Virus record (IMG/VR): IMGVR_UViG_3300021424_000101
Location: 1 to 38,798 of that record
Length of the DNA: 38,798 nt
Direction: 5' to 3' (one strand)
Source: a virus
Positions 7,361 to 15,946 of the stretch are shown one piece after another. The notes under the pieces were generated by a model. It was given only the letters and a program-made list of their open reading frames with translations, did no database searches and was not told where the DNA came from. Position numbers and translations under genes: made by a program. The number at the start of each line of letters is the position of its first letter. Positions within the stretch are counted from its first letter, which is position 1.

Positions 7361-8680
7361 ATGGCAGCAATAGGTCTAGAGTCATTTAAGTATAAGAAAT
7401 TTCAAATAACCTCTCATGTAAGTGGGAGAGTTGTAGATATTGCTAATTCTGTTGTTGACTTTAATTACTGTGAAGATTTAATGTCCCCAGTTGCTTACGC
7501 AACTGCGAGAGTTTTGAACACCTCTGGTCTTTACAGTGGATTGCCAATAAGATGTGGTGATCGAGTGGAGATAGAATTTACCAGTTTACATGGTACAATG
7601 GTATTTTCTGGTGATAGATCGTTTTATGTGGGTTCTCTTGGTGGTCTGCAGGCAGAAGAACGAGTAGAAACATTTGATATGATGCTCTATTTTAAAGATT
7701 CTATTTCAAATGAGACTACTAGGGTTATAAAAAAATATGATAGTAAAGTAAGAATTGATCAACATATTAGGTCCATTCTTCTTGACGTTTTAAAAGTTAA
7801 ACAAACAAGAATATCAAAGATAGAAGAAACTTTAAATACCTACGGATTTCATGGAAATTTCAAAAAACCATTACACACTTGTGTTTGGTTATGCCCCAAA
7901 AGTATTCCAATTACTGGAGGTGCAACTGGAACGTCTGGGAAGGGAATTACAGCAAAAGCAAAAGGTAGTGCTGGTTACTTTTTCTATGAAACATATGATG
8001 GATATAATTTTCGGAGCGTCCAAAATTTAGTATCTGGAAATAATGATGATGTTAATAAAAGAGTACAGACATTTACTTGGAGTGGATTGATTGAAGGCGA
8101 TTCGAGTTTAAAAAACACTACAAAAATCATTAGTTATTTTGTTGTGCAGAATAATGATTTACTTGAGTCACTATTGATTGGATTATATTCAAATCGCACA
8201 TATTTCTTTGATCCATATAAACAAGATTTGGATGTATATAATTACACCTTAAAAGAAGAGATGTCATCAGCTGAGTTTAATACTTTATCCAGAAGAAAAG
8301 TACTGAACGTTCCTGATCAATTTACACAAATTCCATCTAGAATTTTATCAAGGACTTCTGATAGAGGAATGTTTACGGATTCTTTGAGTGAAACTAGTGG
8401 AAGAGAGAATGCTGATATAGCAAAAGCAACTTCTCGTTATAATTTGGTATTCTCTCAGTCTATAAATATCAATATCGCATTAAATACTTCATTGAGAGTT
8501 GGAGAAACAGTAAAAATAATTTTACCAAAACCAAATAATAAAACTCAAACAGAAGTTGATGTTGATGATGAGACAAGTGGATTATATGTAATTAGTGCCT
8601 TAAGACATTCTTGCGTACTAAACGAAAATCTCACAGCATTAAGTTTAATTAGAGATTCTTACGGATTATACCGATCATAG
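7361..8680 (+). CDS. gp27: Baseplate hub protein, gp27-like
   Basis: A 439-aa protein. It has the layout of the myovirus gp27 hub: an N-terminal tube-like beta domain (SVVDFNYCEDLMSPVAYATARVL..., GDRVEIEFTS), an insertion rich in charged residues (YDSKVRIDQHIRSILLDVLKV), then GYFFYETYDGYNFRSVQNL and a C-terminal second beta domain ending in SALRHSCVLNENLTALSLIRDSYG. T4 gp27 forms the trimeric ring that joins the gp5 spike to the tail tube, and a gp5-like gene lies just downstream here. No enzyme motif is seen. It is separated by 2 bases from the CP12-like gene. Confidence 0.78.
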   Translation: MAAIGLESFKYKKFQITSHVSGRVVDIANSVVDFNYCEDLMSPVAYATARVLNTSGLYSGLPIRCGDRVEIEFTSLHGTMVFSGDRSFYVGSLGGLQAEERVETFDMMLYFKDSISNETTRVIKKYDSKVRIDQHIRSILLDVLKVKQTRISKIEETLNTYGFHGNFKKPLHTCVWLCPKSIPITGGATGTSGKGITAKAKGSAGYFFYETYDGYNFRSVQNLVSGNNDDVNKRVQTFTWSGLIEGDSSLKNTTKIISYFVVQNNDLLESLLIGLYSNRTYFFDPYKQDLDVYNYTLKEEMSSAEFNTLSRRKVLNVPDQFTQIPSRILSRTSDRGMFTDSLSETSGRENADIAKATSRYNLVFSQSININIALNTSLRVGETVKIILPKPNNKTQTEVDVDDETSGLYVISALRHSCVLNENLTALSLIRDSYGLYRS

Positions 8681-8682
8681 AC

Positions 8683-8895
8683 ATGGAAAATATCGAAAAA
8701 CATATTCAATCAGATAGAGATGAGTTGTCAGATCCAACCATTTCGTCCCAACGTCGTCGTCACGTTGAGGATGAATTAGAACAACTTGAAGCATATCATG
8801 CTAGACATCCAGAGGATGACCATGATCCAACACCATTGGAGTTGTTTTGTGATGAAAACCCAGATGCATCAGAATGTAGAATTTACGAAGATTAA
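8683..8895 (+). CDS. cp12: CP12-like regulator of the Calvin cycle
   Basis: A 70-aa acidic protein whose C-terminus reads PLELFCDENPDASECRIYED, with Cys56 and Cys65 separated by eight residues. This is the hallmark C-terminal disulfide loop of CP12, the intrinsically disordered protein that bridges GAPDH and phosphoribulokinase and shuts down the Calvin cycle when oxidised. Upstream, RRRHVEDELEQLEAYHARHP occupies the place of the CP12 core helix (usually AWDxVEEL...), but the Trp is absent. The N-terminal Cys pair of plant CP12 is also absent, as in many cyanobacterial forms. Phage CP12 genes are known and are thought to redirect carbon flow toward the pentose phosphate pathway. Unusually, this copy is wedged between gp27 and gp5 with 2-base gaps on both sides. 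Confidence 0.85.
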   Translation: MENIEKHIQSDRDELSDPTISSQRRRHVEDELEQLEAYHARHPEDDHDPTPLELFCDENPDASECRIYED

Positions 8896-8897
8896 TA

Positions 8898-11444
8898 ATG
8901 TTAGATCACTCTTTAGTTAACACTAATTTTCTCGGAAGAGACAATTTTGTATGGTGGATTGGACAAGTTGCTCATCCAAAATATTGGAAAAATGCGTCCA
9001 CTGCTATTGGAGAAAAAATAGATACAAGTAAAGAGTCTACTTCTTGGGGATATAGATGTAAAGTACGAATCATTGGATATCACCCGTTCTCGGGAACAGA
9101 ACTTGAAGATAAAGATTTGCCTTGGGCTCATGTTATGGTTCCCCTTACAGAGGGAACAGCACAAGGTGCTTTGGGATCAACTTTATCTTTGGTTGGGGGA
9201 GAGTGTGTATTTGGATTTTTCTTAGATGGAGATGAAGGCCAACAACCTGTAATTTTCGGTGCTTTACACCGACCAACAAGTGCAGTCAGTATGATTACTG
9301 ATCAAGATATTTTAAGTGAAAAAAGTAGTGCATTTAAACCATTTAGCGCCCCAGGCGCACGGGGAGCCACACAAGTACCAGCTAGCGACGGAGGAGATAT
9401 CCCACCAAAACCACCAACCCCACCAGCAGCATCAGTTGGTGTTGGTACTACTGGAACGGGCGGATCTGAACAAAAACAACAAGACAAAGATGCATTATCT
9501 AAGGAAAGTGTAGCTGATACACAATTTGGTGAACCCCTTAATGTACAGATTCCAAATGGTTGTGATCAGGATTGGTTTTCTGAAATTACAAATACAATTA
9601 GGAGTTTTCTTACAACAGTTAATAGTTTAACATCATTTTTAGGGACATACGTAAGTGCTGTACAGAATGCACTTCAAGATATTCAAAGATTAGTTAGAAA
9701 ATCTGGATTAATTATTATCGGAATTATTAAAAAAATTCTGAATAACTTAAGGAAGAAATTAATAAAGAGAATAGTAAAAGCCTTGAAAAATTTTCTTGGC
9801 CTTACTGTTCCAGATCCACAACTAGAAGCAATTACAAAAGCAATTAATAAAATTCTTGATACCATCTTTTGTATTTTTGAAAAGTTGGGAATTGATATTC
9901 TGGGATTTATCATGAATTTTCTCACACAAATGGTGGGGAGAACAATTGCTGCTCCTTTATGTGCTGCAGAACAAGCAACAGCTGCAATGATATCGAAGTT
10001 ATTAAATGAACTTGATAAATTATTAAAACCAATTCTTGATGGCATTAGTTGGCTTGTTGATGGTTTGGGTATGGTAGGCGGAGTTTTGCGTCAAGTATCA
10101 TCTTATGCAAGTATGATACTTGGTTTCTTAGACTGCGATAAACTCTCATGTAAAAAAGTAGTTGATTGGTCATCTGGTTGGGGATTAAGTACAAAAGCTG
10201 CCACAAATATCTCTTCTTTCCTTGATAATGTTACAATCATGGACGATTTGATTACTGGTGGGGAATCAATGACATTGGATCAGTTAGCTGCTGAAGGAGA
10301 AAGTGGGTTATCTGTATTGACTATTTTGGGTGGAAACGCTGCTAGATTTGTAAGATGTAATCAAACTAGAGACAATCCAAGGACTCAAGACGATATCGGA
10401 AATACTCCAAATGGGTACACTTTTCCAAAATGTATTCCACCAAAAGTAGAAATTATTGGTCAATCTAAGAAAACAGCAAAAGCATATGCTATCGTTTCTT
10501 CTACTGACAGGACTATAATGTCAATAGAAATAACCGATCCAGGACTTGGATATAAGGAACCTCCAGTAGTCAGTATAATTGATAAGACAAATCATGGCGG
10601 TGGTGCCGATGCCGAAGCAATTATTGATTCTAAAGGAAGTGTTGTCAAAATTTATTTGAGAGATCCTGGAATTGGTTATTGTCTTGGTAATACATATTGG
10701 CCTAAAGGAAAAGAGCCAGAGGAATATGAAGATGTAGGCCTTCCAGATACAGATCCTCCAAAAATTAGATTTACTACTCCAAATGACGATTCGGTTGGAA
10801 TTGATACGGGAATCAATTTCTCGATAACTTTCAATGAGCCCGTTTATACAAACTTAGGAAGAATTGTCATCAAAGAGTCAAAAACTAATGCTATATTTGC
10901 TGATATTGATATCAATGATGCTTCTCAAATTTCTTTTAACACTAGATATACTCTTGTAGTAAATCCCAAAGATAATCTAAAATTTGACACGGAATATTAT
11001 ATTAATATGACGCAAGGTTGTTTAACTGATGTTGCAGGCAATAAGTTTTTGGGAATTAATGATAAGGAAACTTATAATTTTTCTACCAAGGCCCAAGCAG
11101 GCATTAGTAGTGTTCCTGTGGGCATTATTACATCTATAGTAGTGGATAAGCCTGGAATTGGATATACTTCAGGCGATAAGGGACAATATGGAGATTGTAA
11201 ATTTGATCTAGTATTAAATCCCTCTGGATCTGTCATTGGAATTACAAATATTGTGTGTGCTAGTGATAGGAAATATACCTCCATCCCAACAGCTACGATA
11301 AATAGTCGTGAAGGATACGGTGCAAAATTGTTGCCAGTAGTAGATTATAGCCCAGACATCACATCTGGAGACGACATAACACCTCGAGCTCGAGATCTTG
11401 TAATTAAAGTTATTGATTGCCCAACGAGAAGTAGACCATCATGA
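8898..11444 (+). CDS. gp5: Baseplate hub/spike base protein with gp5-type OB fold
   Basis: An 848-aa protein. Residues ~51-126 match the T4 gp5 OB-fold: YRCKVRIIGYHPFSG, LPWAHVMVPLTEG, GGECVFGFFLDGDEGQQPVIFGALHR. Unlike T4 gp5, there is no lysozyme domain. Instead there is a Pro/Gly linker, a long amphipathic helical segment (~220-420), a 'GYKEPPVVSI...GIGY' beta repeat near 550-600 that recurs near 745-760, and an Ig-like domain of SbsA/Big_5 type at ~619-725 (FSITFNEPVYTNLGRIVIK...NFSTK). The spike beta-helix appears to be supplied by the next gene, which overlaps by ATGA. Role: trimeric hub below gp27 that carries the cell-puncturing needle, inferred from the OB fold and synteny. Confidence 0.82.
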   Translation: MLDHSLVNTNFLGRDNFVWWIGQVAHPKYWKNASTAIGEKIDTSKESTSWGYRCKVRIIGYHPFSGTELEDKDLPWAHVMVPLTEGTAQGALGSTLSLVGGECVFGFFLDGDEGQQPVIFGALHRPTSAVSMITDQDILSEKSSAFKPFSAPGARGATQVPASDGGDIPPKPPTPPAASVGVGTTGTGGSEQKQQDKDALSKESVADTQFGEPLNVQIPNGCDQDWFSEITNTIRSFLTTVNSLTSFLGTYVSAVQNALQDIQRLVRKSGLIIIGIIKKILNNLRKKLIKRIVKALKNFLGLTVPDPQLEAITKAINKILDTIFCIFEKLGIDILGFIMNFLTQMVGRTIAAPLCAAEQATAAMISKLLNELDKLLKPILDGISWLVDGLGMVGGVLRQVSSYASMILGFLDCDKLSCKKVVDWSSGWGLSTKAATNISSFLDNVTIMDDLITGGESMTLDQLAAEGESGLSVLTILGGNAARFVRCNQTRDNPRTQDDIGNTPNGYTFPKCIPPKVEIIGQSKKTAKAYAIVSSTDRTIMSIEITDPGLGYKEPPVVSIIDKTNHGGGADAEAIIDSKGSVVKIYLRDPGIGYCLGNTYWPKGKEPEEYEDVGLPDTDPPKIRFTTPNDDSVGIDTGINFSITFNEPVYTNLGRIVIKESKTNAIFADIDINDASQISFNTRYTLVVNPKDNLKFDTEYYINMTQGCLTDVAGNKFLGINDKETYNFSTKAQAGISSVPVGIITSIVVDKPGIGYTSGDKGQYGDCKFDLVLNPSGSVIGITNIVCASDRKYTSIPTATINSREGYGAKLLPVVDYSPDITSGDDITPRARDLVIKVIDCPTRSRPS

Positions 11445-12007
11445 ATTATTATTTCAAACAATTCCCTGGATTTAGAGTATCCTCTGGAGTTAAACTAAAA
11501 TTAGGTGGAGATAAAGGAAGAACAACCGATTGGGTTACTGTAACTGATAATGGTCAGGGAATAGGATTTTATACGGATGGAATATCAAGAATAAGAACAA
11601 ATAAAACCTCAATGGATATTTGTGGTAAAAGTTGCAAGGAAGATGAGCCAGCTAAAATTATATTTGCTCAAAATGGTGCAATTATTCTTGAAGCTGAAAT
11701 GGGAGATATCGTATTAAAGGCAAGAAATATAAGACTTGAAGCCACTGCAGATAACGGGGAAGTTACAATTGTCTCACCCAAACATGTTCACATTAAAGCG
11801 GCAGTTGCTAGAATAAATGGAACTCGTGTAAATATATTAGGTGACCAATCATTAGAATGTATTTCATCTGGAGCGGCTTCGGTTTCTGGGGAAACAGGAA
11901 CTAAAGTTGTAAATGGCATAGATGAAATAAAAGGAGGAAATTTTTTATCAAAACTTCTTGCTGCTTATGAATCGGCCAAAAAATTCTTTAATGACGTTTT
12001 TGAATAA
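11441..12007 (+). CDS. Spike/needle-like beta-repeat protein (gp5 C-terminal type)
   Basis: A 188-aa protein translationally coupled to the gp5-like gene (ATGA overlap). Residues ~75-165 are short alternating strands with repeated 'I-x-L-x-A', 'V-x-I-x-S/G' steps (AIILEAEMGDIVLKARNIRL, EVTIVSPKHVHIKAAVARI, RVNILGDQSL). This is the pattern of the triple-stranded beta-helix found in T4 gp5 C-terminal domains and VgrG-type spikes. Probable role: the membrane-piercing needle attached to the OB-fold hub, as though gp5 had been split into two genes. The first ~60 residues probably form the attachment domain. I see no metal-binding PAAR-type tip motif. Confidence 0.65.
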   Translation: MNYYFKQFPGFRVSSGVKLKLGGDKGRTTDWVTVTDNGQGIGFYTDGISRIRTNKTSMDICGKSCKEDEPAKIIFAQNGAIILEAEMGDIVLKARNIRLEATADNGEVTIVSPKHVHIKAAVARINGTRVNILGDQSLECISSGAASVSGETGTKVVNGIDEIKGGNFLSKLLAAYESAKKFFNDVFE

Positions 12008-12022
12008 AAAAGAGGTTTAATC

Positions 12023-12907
12023 ATGGCTAGCACAGTTCCAACATTACTTTCCGATAAAATTATTTGTGGTGCAGTAGATACATCATTCTTGACACTGAGT
12101 GCTAGACTTTTGCCTGGGACCATTGTTGGAAATGGACCTTGTTATTTTGGTATGCCTGGATCCATTGGTGTTGCTCGTGCAACCGTGATGATTGGACCTC
12201 CAATTGGCATATCTGTTCCAGCTTCTTTAGAGGTTATTGGTATATCAAATATTTACGGGAGTCTTAATGTATTCGCCATAAGTAAATTTACTGGATTATG
12301 TACAAAACTTGGTACTACAATTAAAAAGGCCTTGAGTCTAAAAAATGGAGTCGATATTAAAAACGCTCTTTCAACAACAAACGGAGTCGCAGTAAAAAAT
12401 GCAACTGATAACGTTGCTGGAGTATTAAATGTTGCAGGAAAAATCAATTGTGCTTGGTTAGATGCTCAAATTTCAGCCGCAATGGCATCTCCACCAAAAA
12501 CATTTGATATGCACCACCCAACCAAAAAGGGTTGGAGATTGACTCATGTTTGTATTGAAGGTCCAGAAGCTGCAGTTTATTACAGAGGTAAATTGGAAGG
12601 ATCGAATATGATTGAACTTCCAGATTACTGGAGAGGATTAGTTGACCCAGAAACTATTACAGTTCAACTTACTCCTATTGGAGTTTATCAAGAATTATCG
12701 TATGAAATTTCTGATTGGGGAACAAAAATTAAAGTTCATAATAACGCAGGAAGTGCAATAAATTGTAGTTATGTAATCTTTGGCGAAAGAAAAGATATAG
12801 ATAAAATAATCGTAGAATATGAAGGCAAAATAGAAGATTATCCAGGAAGAGATCAGAGATCTATCGTTGGTTATCATTATGATTATAGACCAGGGGTTAA
12901 TGCTTAA
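12023..12907 (+). CDS. Cyanophage structural protein with fibre-type C-terminal domain
   Basis: A 294-aa protein with a GAGG-type ribosome-binding site (aaaagaggtttaatcATG). The N-terminal half is hydrophobic and Gly-rich (PCYFGMPGSIGVARATVMIG...PASLEVIGISNIYGSLNVFA). The C-terminal half (~158-290) has KTFDMHHPTKKGWRLTHVCI, then EGPEAAVYYRGKL and ELPDYWRGLVDPETITVQLT. I associate this domain with the ends of cyanophage tail or fibre proteins. The N-terminal half could be PAAR-like, since spike-tip genes often follow spike genes, but no clear zinc site is seen. Most likely a baseplate or short-fibre component; the exact role is unknown. Confidence 0.65.
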   Translation: MASTVPTLLSDKIICGAVDTSFLTLSARLLPGTIVGNGPCYFGMPGSIGVARATVMIGPPIGISVPASLEVIGISNIYGSLNVFAISKFTGLCTKLGTTIKKALSLKNGVDIKNALSTTNGVAVKNATDNVAGVLNVAGKINCAWLDAQISAAMASPPKTFDMHHPTKKGWRLTHVCIEGPEAAVYYRGKLEGSNMIELPDYWRGLVDPETITVQLTPIGVYQELSYEISDWGTKIKVHNNAGSAINCSYVIFGERKDIDKIIVEYEGKIEDYPGRDQRSIVGYHYDYRPGVNA

Positions 12908-14517
12908 TGTCAAGAACAAAACCAGAAGATATTGCAAAAAAATTAAGAGAAGAAAGTTCCGATTTGGATAGACAGGCATCTCAAATGCTTGAACAGCTTA
13001 CAATTATTGATGCAATTATTGATGAATATGATGAGGTTATTGATAGAGTAGATCCCAAAACTCTACCTCTAACACAGGAAATCAATAATGCAATCCAATC
13101 AGTTGCCAATGCATATGATACCAGAATTTCTTCTGGTTGCAGAAACAATTTAATTTGGCAAAGACAAACATCCGTCCCTGCCTGGAGAGGTCGTGGCGGC
13201 GGTTTCGGTAATATTGAAACTTGGAGAGTAGTGAAAGACGCTTCACAATTTCGTAGTATTGGATTTTATGGCGTCAAATATTATAGAAAACCCCAAAACA
13301 GGGAATATGGTGCAAATATTGTAACGGAAATTCCTGACGCAAGCGTTGATATTAACACTAAAGTTTTAGTAATTCATAACGCGGGGTTGACGGGATTGGT
13401 TGGTGTCACAACTGGCGACTTTGTGACTGATGATCTAGACGAACCACAAGTTTGGCCAGGTGGCAATTTACCAAGGGTGACTGGAATTGGCACTACAAGT
13501 TACTATGAATCAACATTTAGTTTTAGTGGATTCTGTACTGCTTTTGACAATAAAATTTACTCTGATGGTAGTGTAGGAGTTTTAACCTCAGCAAATATTG
13601 GAGATCGAGTTTTCATCCCAGATCTAGCAATTTTTGCCCCAAATACAGTTATTACTGGATTTGGAACTGCAGATTATAATAGGGAGTTTGTTGAATCGTC
13701 TGGAATTACTTCATCTGTTACTGTTACGATTAGTTTTGCAACACTAAATCAAAATACAATTGGTGGCGGAACTTCATTATCATTTCGGGTTGGAATAGTA
13801 TCGACGTTTACTTCAATCTTCCTAAGTACGATTACTAGTGTTGGAGCAGCTCGCAGTTCTTTTGTTGTAGTAAGACCTCCCAACGTGACTGATATTTCAT
13901 TTGAAAGCACAAAAAATCCCATAGATCCAATTGAAATTGGGATTGTCAACGCAGGGAAAATTGGTGGCGGACATAAATTAACTCTCATTAATAATAAGGA
14001 ACCAAATATAATTGCACAATGGAGAGAAGTAGTAGGAGATCCTGAGCCAGCCGTTGGCGCTGGTTCAGCGTTTTACTATGTTGGAAACTTCTCTTGGCCA
14101 ACAATAACACGTTGCACCCAAAGTGGTGCAGGTGGTGCAGGTGGTGCAGGTGGATCCGTCTGTACCACTGTATATGCACCAGAAGGAACTACAGTTACTA
14201 TTTCCACTGGATCCACACTTCCACAAAGCCAATTGTCATATGCTTCTACAAGTCCATCGATTACTGGGAACTGTTCAACTATAGACGCAAATATAACTGC
14301 AGCAGAAAATTTTATGAATGCTAAGATTTCTCAAAATGTACCTAGAATAAATCATTACATTGATGGTGCAGAAAGTCTACGAAAACTTAGAGATGAACAA
14401 GAAACTACGGCTTGGTCAATGTTGCAAGGTATTGCATATTTACAAGATAAAAAACGTTCCTATGAAAAAAATGCAAGAAGTATTGAACAATATAACTGGA
14501 AAGAATTTGGGTATTGA
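12907..14517 (+). CDS. Large virion/baseplate-associated protein, function unknown
   Basis: A 536-aa protein overlapping the previous gene by one base (TAATG). The N-terminus (1-60) and C-terminus (~450-535) are predicted long coiled helices (KKLREESSDLDRQASQMLEQ; ...SLRKLRDEQETTAWSMLQGI). The middle (~110-440) is beta-rich with many 'GIGTT', 'VGVTTGDFV' and 'ITGFG' strands like phage fibre or adaptor shafts, and includes three GAG/GGAG repeats around residue 405. Coiled ends around a beta middle suggest an elongated oligomeric baseplate or fibre-adaptor protein. It closes the late tail operon: a sigma70-type promoter for the next genes overlaps its stop codon. Confidence 0.65.
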   Translation: MSRTKPEDIAKKLREESSDLDRQASQMLEQLTIIDAIIDEYDEVIDRVDPKTLPLTQEINNAIQSVANAYDTRISSGCRNNLIWQRQTSVPAWRGRGGGFGNIETWRVVKDASQFRSIGFYGVKYYRKPQNREYGANIVTEIPDASVDINTKVLVIHNAGLTGLVGVTTGDFVTDDLDEPQVWPGGNLPRVTGIGTTSYYESTFSFSGFCTAFDNKIYSDGSVGVLTSANIGDRVFIPDLAIFAPNTVITGFGTADYNREFVESSGITSSVTVTISFATLNQNTIGGGTSLSFRVGIVSTFTSIFLSTITSVGAARSSFVVVRPPNVTDISFESTKNPIDPIEIGIVNAGKIGGGHKLTLINNKEPNIIAQWREVVGDPEPAVGAGSAFYYVGNFSWPTITRCTQSGAGGAGGAGGSVCTTVYAPEGTTVTISTGSTLPQSQLSYASTSPSITGNCSTIDANITAAENFMNAKISQNVPRINHYIDGAESLRKLRDEQETTAWSMLQGIAYLQDKKRSYEKNARSIEQYNWKEFGY

Positions 14518-14543
14518 CAGAACCCCCAAAATCTTTGTATAAT
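14514..14543 (+). promoter_or_regulatory. Consensus sigma70-type promoter
   Basis: TTGACA (14514-14519), an 18-base spacer and TATAAT (14538-14543), both boxes perfect. The -35 box overlaps the TGA stop of the preceding late gene. It drives the small genes from 14582; such host-sigma promoters mark early phage genes. Confidence 0.85.
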
Positions 14544-14581
14544 AAGTCTGTCTGTTGTTATGTGCATGGAGCTTAATTTCA

Positions 14582-14992
14582 ATGGGAATGTTTGATTATG
14601 TTCGTTCCTCGTATAACTTAGGAGCCCAACATACAAATGTAGAGTGTCAAACAAAGGATATTGAAGATTTTGGAATTGGAGGCACACTATCCCATTTCTG
14701 GATAGATCCTTCTGGATATTTGTGGTGTGGTGACTATACGGGAACGTCTACATTTGAACTGATTCAAGAAGATGATCCACGATATGATCCACAACGATTA
14801 TTTTTAAATTATGAATGGGTTCCTACAGGAAAACGAGGGAAATATCATGTTCATAATATCACAAAATATATTGAAATTTATCCTGTCACTTGGAAGGGCG
14901 ATTGGGAGAACTGGCCAAGATGTAAAATTCATTTTAAAAAAGGCAAAATAGTTGACTATGAAACATTCTCAAGACATCAAATCAGGATCTGA
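14582..14992 (+). CDS. Conserved cyanophage protein (MGMFDYVRSS family), unknown function
   Basis: 136 aa starting MGMFDYVRSSYNLG, with a GGAG ribosome-binding sequence about 11 bases upstream. In-frame upstream codons back to 14555 lie just behind the promoter and are unlikely to be used. Conserved-looking blocks are NVECQTKDIEDFGIGGTLSH, then FWIDPSGYLW and IEIYPVTWKGDWENWPRCKI. It is Trp/Tyr-rich with no membrane segment and no known catalytic motif. I recall this start pattern in proteins of many T4-like cyanophages. The strong promoter directly upstream suggests early expression. Function unknown. Confidence 0.8.
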   Translation: MGMFDYVRSSYNLGAQHTNVECQTKDIEDFGIGGTLSHFWIDPSGYLWCGDYTGTSTFELIQEDDPRYDPQRLFLNYEWVPTGKRGKYHVHNITKYIEIYPVTWKGDWENWPRCKIHFKKGKIVDYETFSRHQIRI

Positions 14993-15209
14993 ATTATTAT
15001 TAGAAAATTTAGATATCCTTACGAAAGAAATCTTTAATCTGAATACTAGAATAACTCAAATTGAAAAAGCCTTACGGGATCTACGATTAGATACGGATGG
15101 ACATCAATTTGAAATACAATCTATTCAGACTGCCTGTGAACAATTATCAGATGAATTGCTGAAATTAGAAAGGGAATATTATGAAACCCCCCAACAGGGG
15201 ACACTTTAA
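14958..15209 (+). CDS. Small coiled-coil phage protein
   Basis: 83 aa from ATG 14958, overlapping the end of the previous gene by 35 bases in another frame; a TTG two codons earlier is an alternative start. The sequence from LLLENLDILTKEIFNLNTRI to LSDELLKLEREY shows continuous heptad spacing of Leu/Ile and is predicted to be one long coiled coil. No relative is recognised. It probably shares the transcript from the 14514 promoter. Confidence 0.6.
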   Translation: MKHSQDIKSGSELLLENLDILTKEIFNLNTRITQIEKALRDLRLDTDGHQFEIQSIQTACEQLSDELLKLEREYYETPQQGTL

Positions 15210-15220
15210 AAATTGTCCAC

Positions 15221-15249
15221 TTGACATTTTGGATTGGCCACTCTATACT
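15221..15249 (+). promoter_or_regulatory. Sigma70-type promoter
   Basis: TTGACA (15221-15226), a 17-base spacer and TATACT (15244-15249, five of six). It begins 12 bases after the preceding stop codon and serves the three small genes from 15275 to 15827. Confidence 0.85.
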
Positions 15250-15274
15250 AAGTAAGTAATTCAAACAAGTCCAA

Positions 15275-15454
15275 ATGGAAGAATTCCTCACCAAAGTTGT
15301 TGTGGACGTTGAAAATCTAAATTTTCATCTCTATTCAAATGAAGGAGATTCTAAAACTGTAAATTGTGATTCCGCAGAACAGTTTGTCGATGTATTGACG
15401 GTCTGTAAAAATCTTTGTCAACCCGAACATCTCACGTATGCGCCAGGAATTTGA
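15275..15454 (+). CDS. Small phage protein, 59 aa, unknown
   Basis: The first ATG after the 15221 promoter, giving MEEFLTKVVVDVENLNFHLY and ending ...EHLTYAPGI. It is an acidic alpha/beta-type small protein with three Cys and no recognisable family. Its TGA stop overlaps the TTG start of the next gene (TTGA), indicating translational coupling. It is supported by promoter placement, coupling and the absence of a competing frame. Confidence 0.6.
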   Translation: MEEFLTKVVVDVENLNFHLYSNEGDSKTVNCDSAEQFVDVLTVCKNLCQPEHLTYAPGI

Positions 15455-15597
15455 AGTACCAAGTAACATATCAAAAACCAAAGAAAAAAGGATTCTCCAC
15501 CCAACAAGCAACATTCCTAAAAATCGAAGACGCGGTATTTTGGGAGAATCACATCAAAATTCAAGGATGTCAAAGTATTACAATTACACCAGTTTAA
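15451..15597 (+). CDS. Small conserved cyanophage protein, 48 aa
   Basis: Starts at TTG 15451, overlapping the previous stop by three bases, with AGGA five bases upstream; ATG is absent in frame. The product begins (M)KYQVTYQKPKKKG and continues ATFLKIEDAVFWENHIKIQG. Basic N-terminus, then a compact alpha/beta pattern; I recall similar KYQVTY...IEDAVFWE... mini-proteins in cyanophages. Function unknown. Confidence 0.65.
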   Translation: MKYQVTYQKPKKKGFSTQQATFLKIEDAVFWENHIKIQGCQSITITPV

Positions 15598-15599
15598 TC

Positions 15600-15827
15600 A
15601 TGCAAATTTCCGACCCCATCAAATATTACACCCTTTCAGCTATTATTGGATTATTGGCATTTAGTATTGGAGGCCAAGTTTCTACAGTAGGTGCAACTAA
15701 TGAGACGTTGAAAATGTGCAACCAAAACAAGAATGAATGTAAGTTCAAATACGACATTCTGATGTACACCGAAACGGGTAAAGTCCCATCTCCTACAGTT
15801 GTAACTGTTTCTGAAGCCAAGAAATAA
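15600..15827 (+). CDS. Small membrane-anchored phage protein
   Basis: 75 aa from ATG 15600, two bases after the previous stop. Residues ~8-30 (YYTLSAIIGLLAFSIGGQVS) form one membrane segment or an uncleaved signal anchor. The rest, with two Cys and a charged stretch (NQNKNECKFKYDILMYTE), would be outside or periplasmic. The stop codon lies in the loop of a rho-independent terminator. No family recognised; possibly an envelope-active early protein. Confidence 0.65.
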   Translation: MQISDPIKYYTLSAIIGLLAFSIGGQVSTVGATNETLKMCNQNKNECKFKYDILMYTETGKVPSPTVVTVSEAKK

Positions 15828-15839
15828 TCTTGGTTTTTT
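15817..15839 (+). terminator. Rho-independent terminator before the tRNA cluster
   Basis: CCAAGA / TCTTGG form a 6-bp stem with loop AATAA, followed by TTTTTT. The TAA stop of the preceding gene lies in the stem-loop. The first tRNA begins 3 bases later, so the RNA genes are probably transcribed by read-through or from an undetected promoter. Confidence 0.75.
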
Positions 15840-15841
15840 AT

Positions 15842-15924
15842 GGGGCGGTGGTGAAATCGGTAGACACACCAGACTTAAAATCTGTTGGGCATTGCCCGTG
15901 GGAGTTCAAGTCTCCCTCGCCCTA
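15842..15924 (+). tRNA. tRNA-Leu (UAA)
   Basis: Class II cloverleaf of 83 nt: acceptor stem 15842-15848 with 15917-15923 (two G-U pairs), anticodon loop CTTAAAA giving anticodon UAA, variable arm, T stem GGGAG/CTCCC with loop TTCAAGT, discriminator A. The 3' CCA is not encoded. Reads UUA/UUG codons, common in this AT-rich genome. Confidence 0.93.
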
Positions 15925-15946
15925 TGGCACTAAATAATTTTACGTT

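Noticed and set aside
15186-15200. CCCC-CCAACA-GGGG hairpin near the end of the 83-aa gene
   Set aside because: Only a 4-bp stem with no U-run; too weak to call a terminator.
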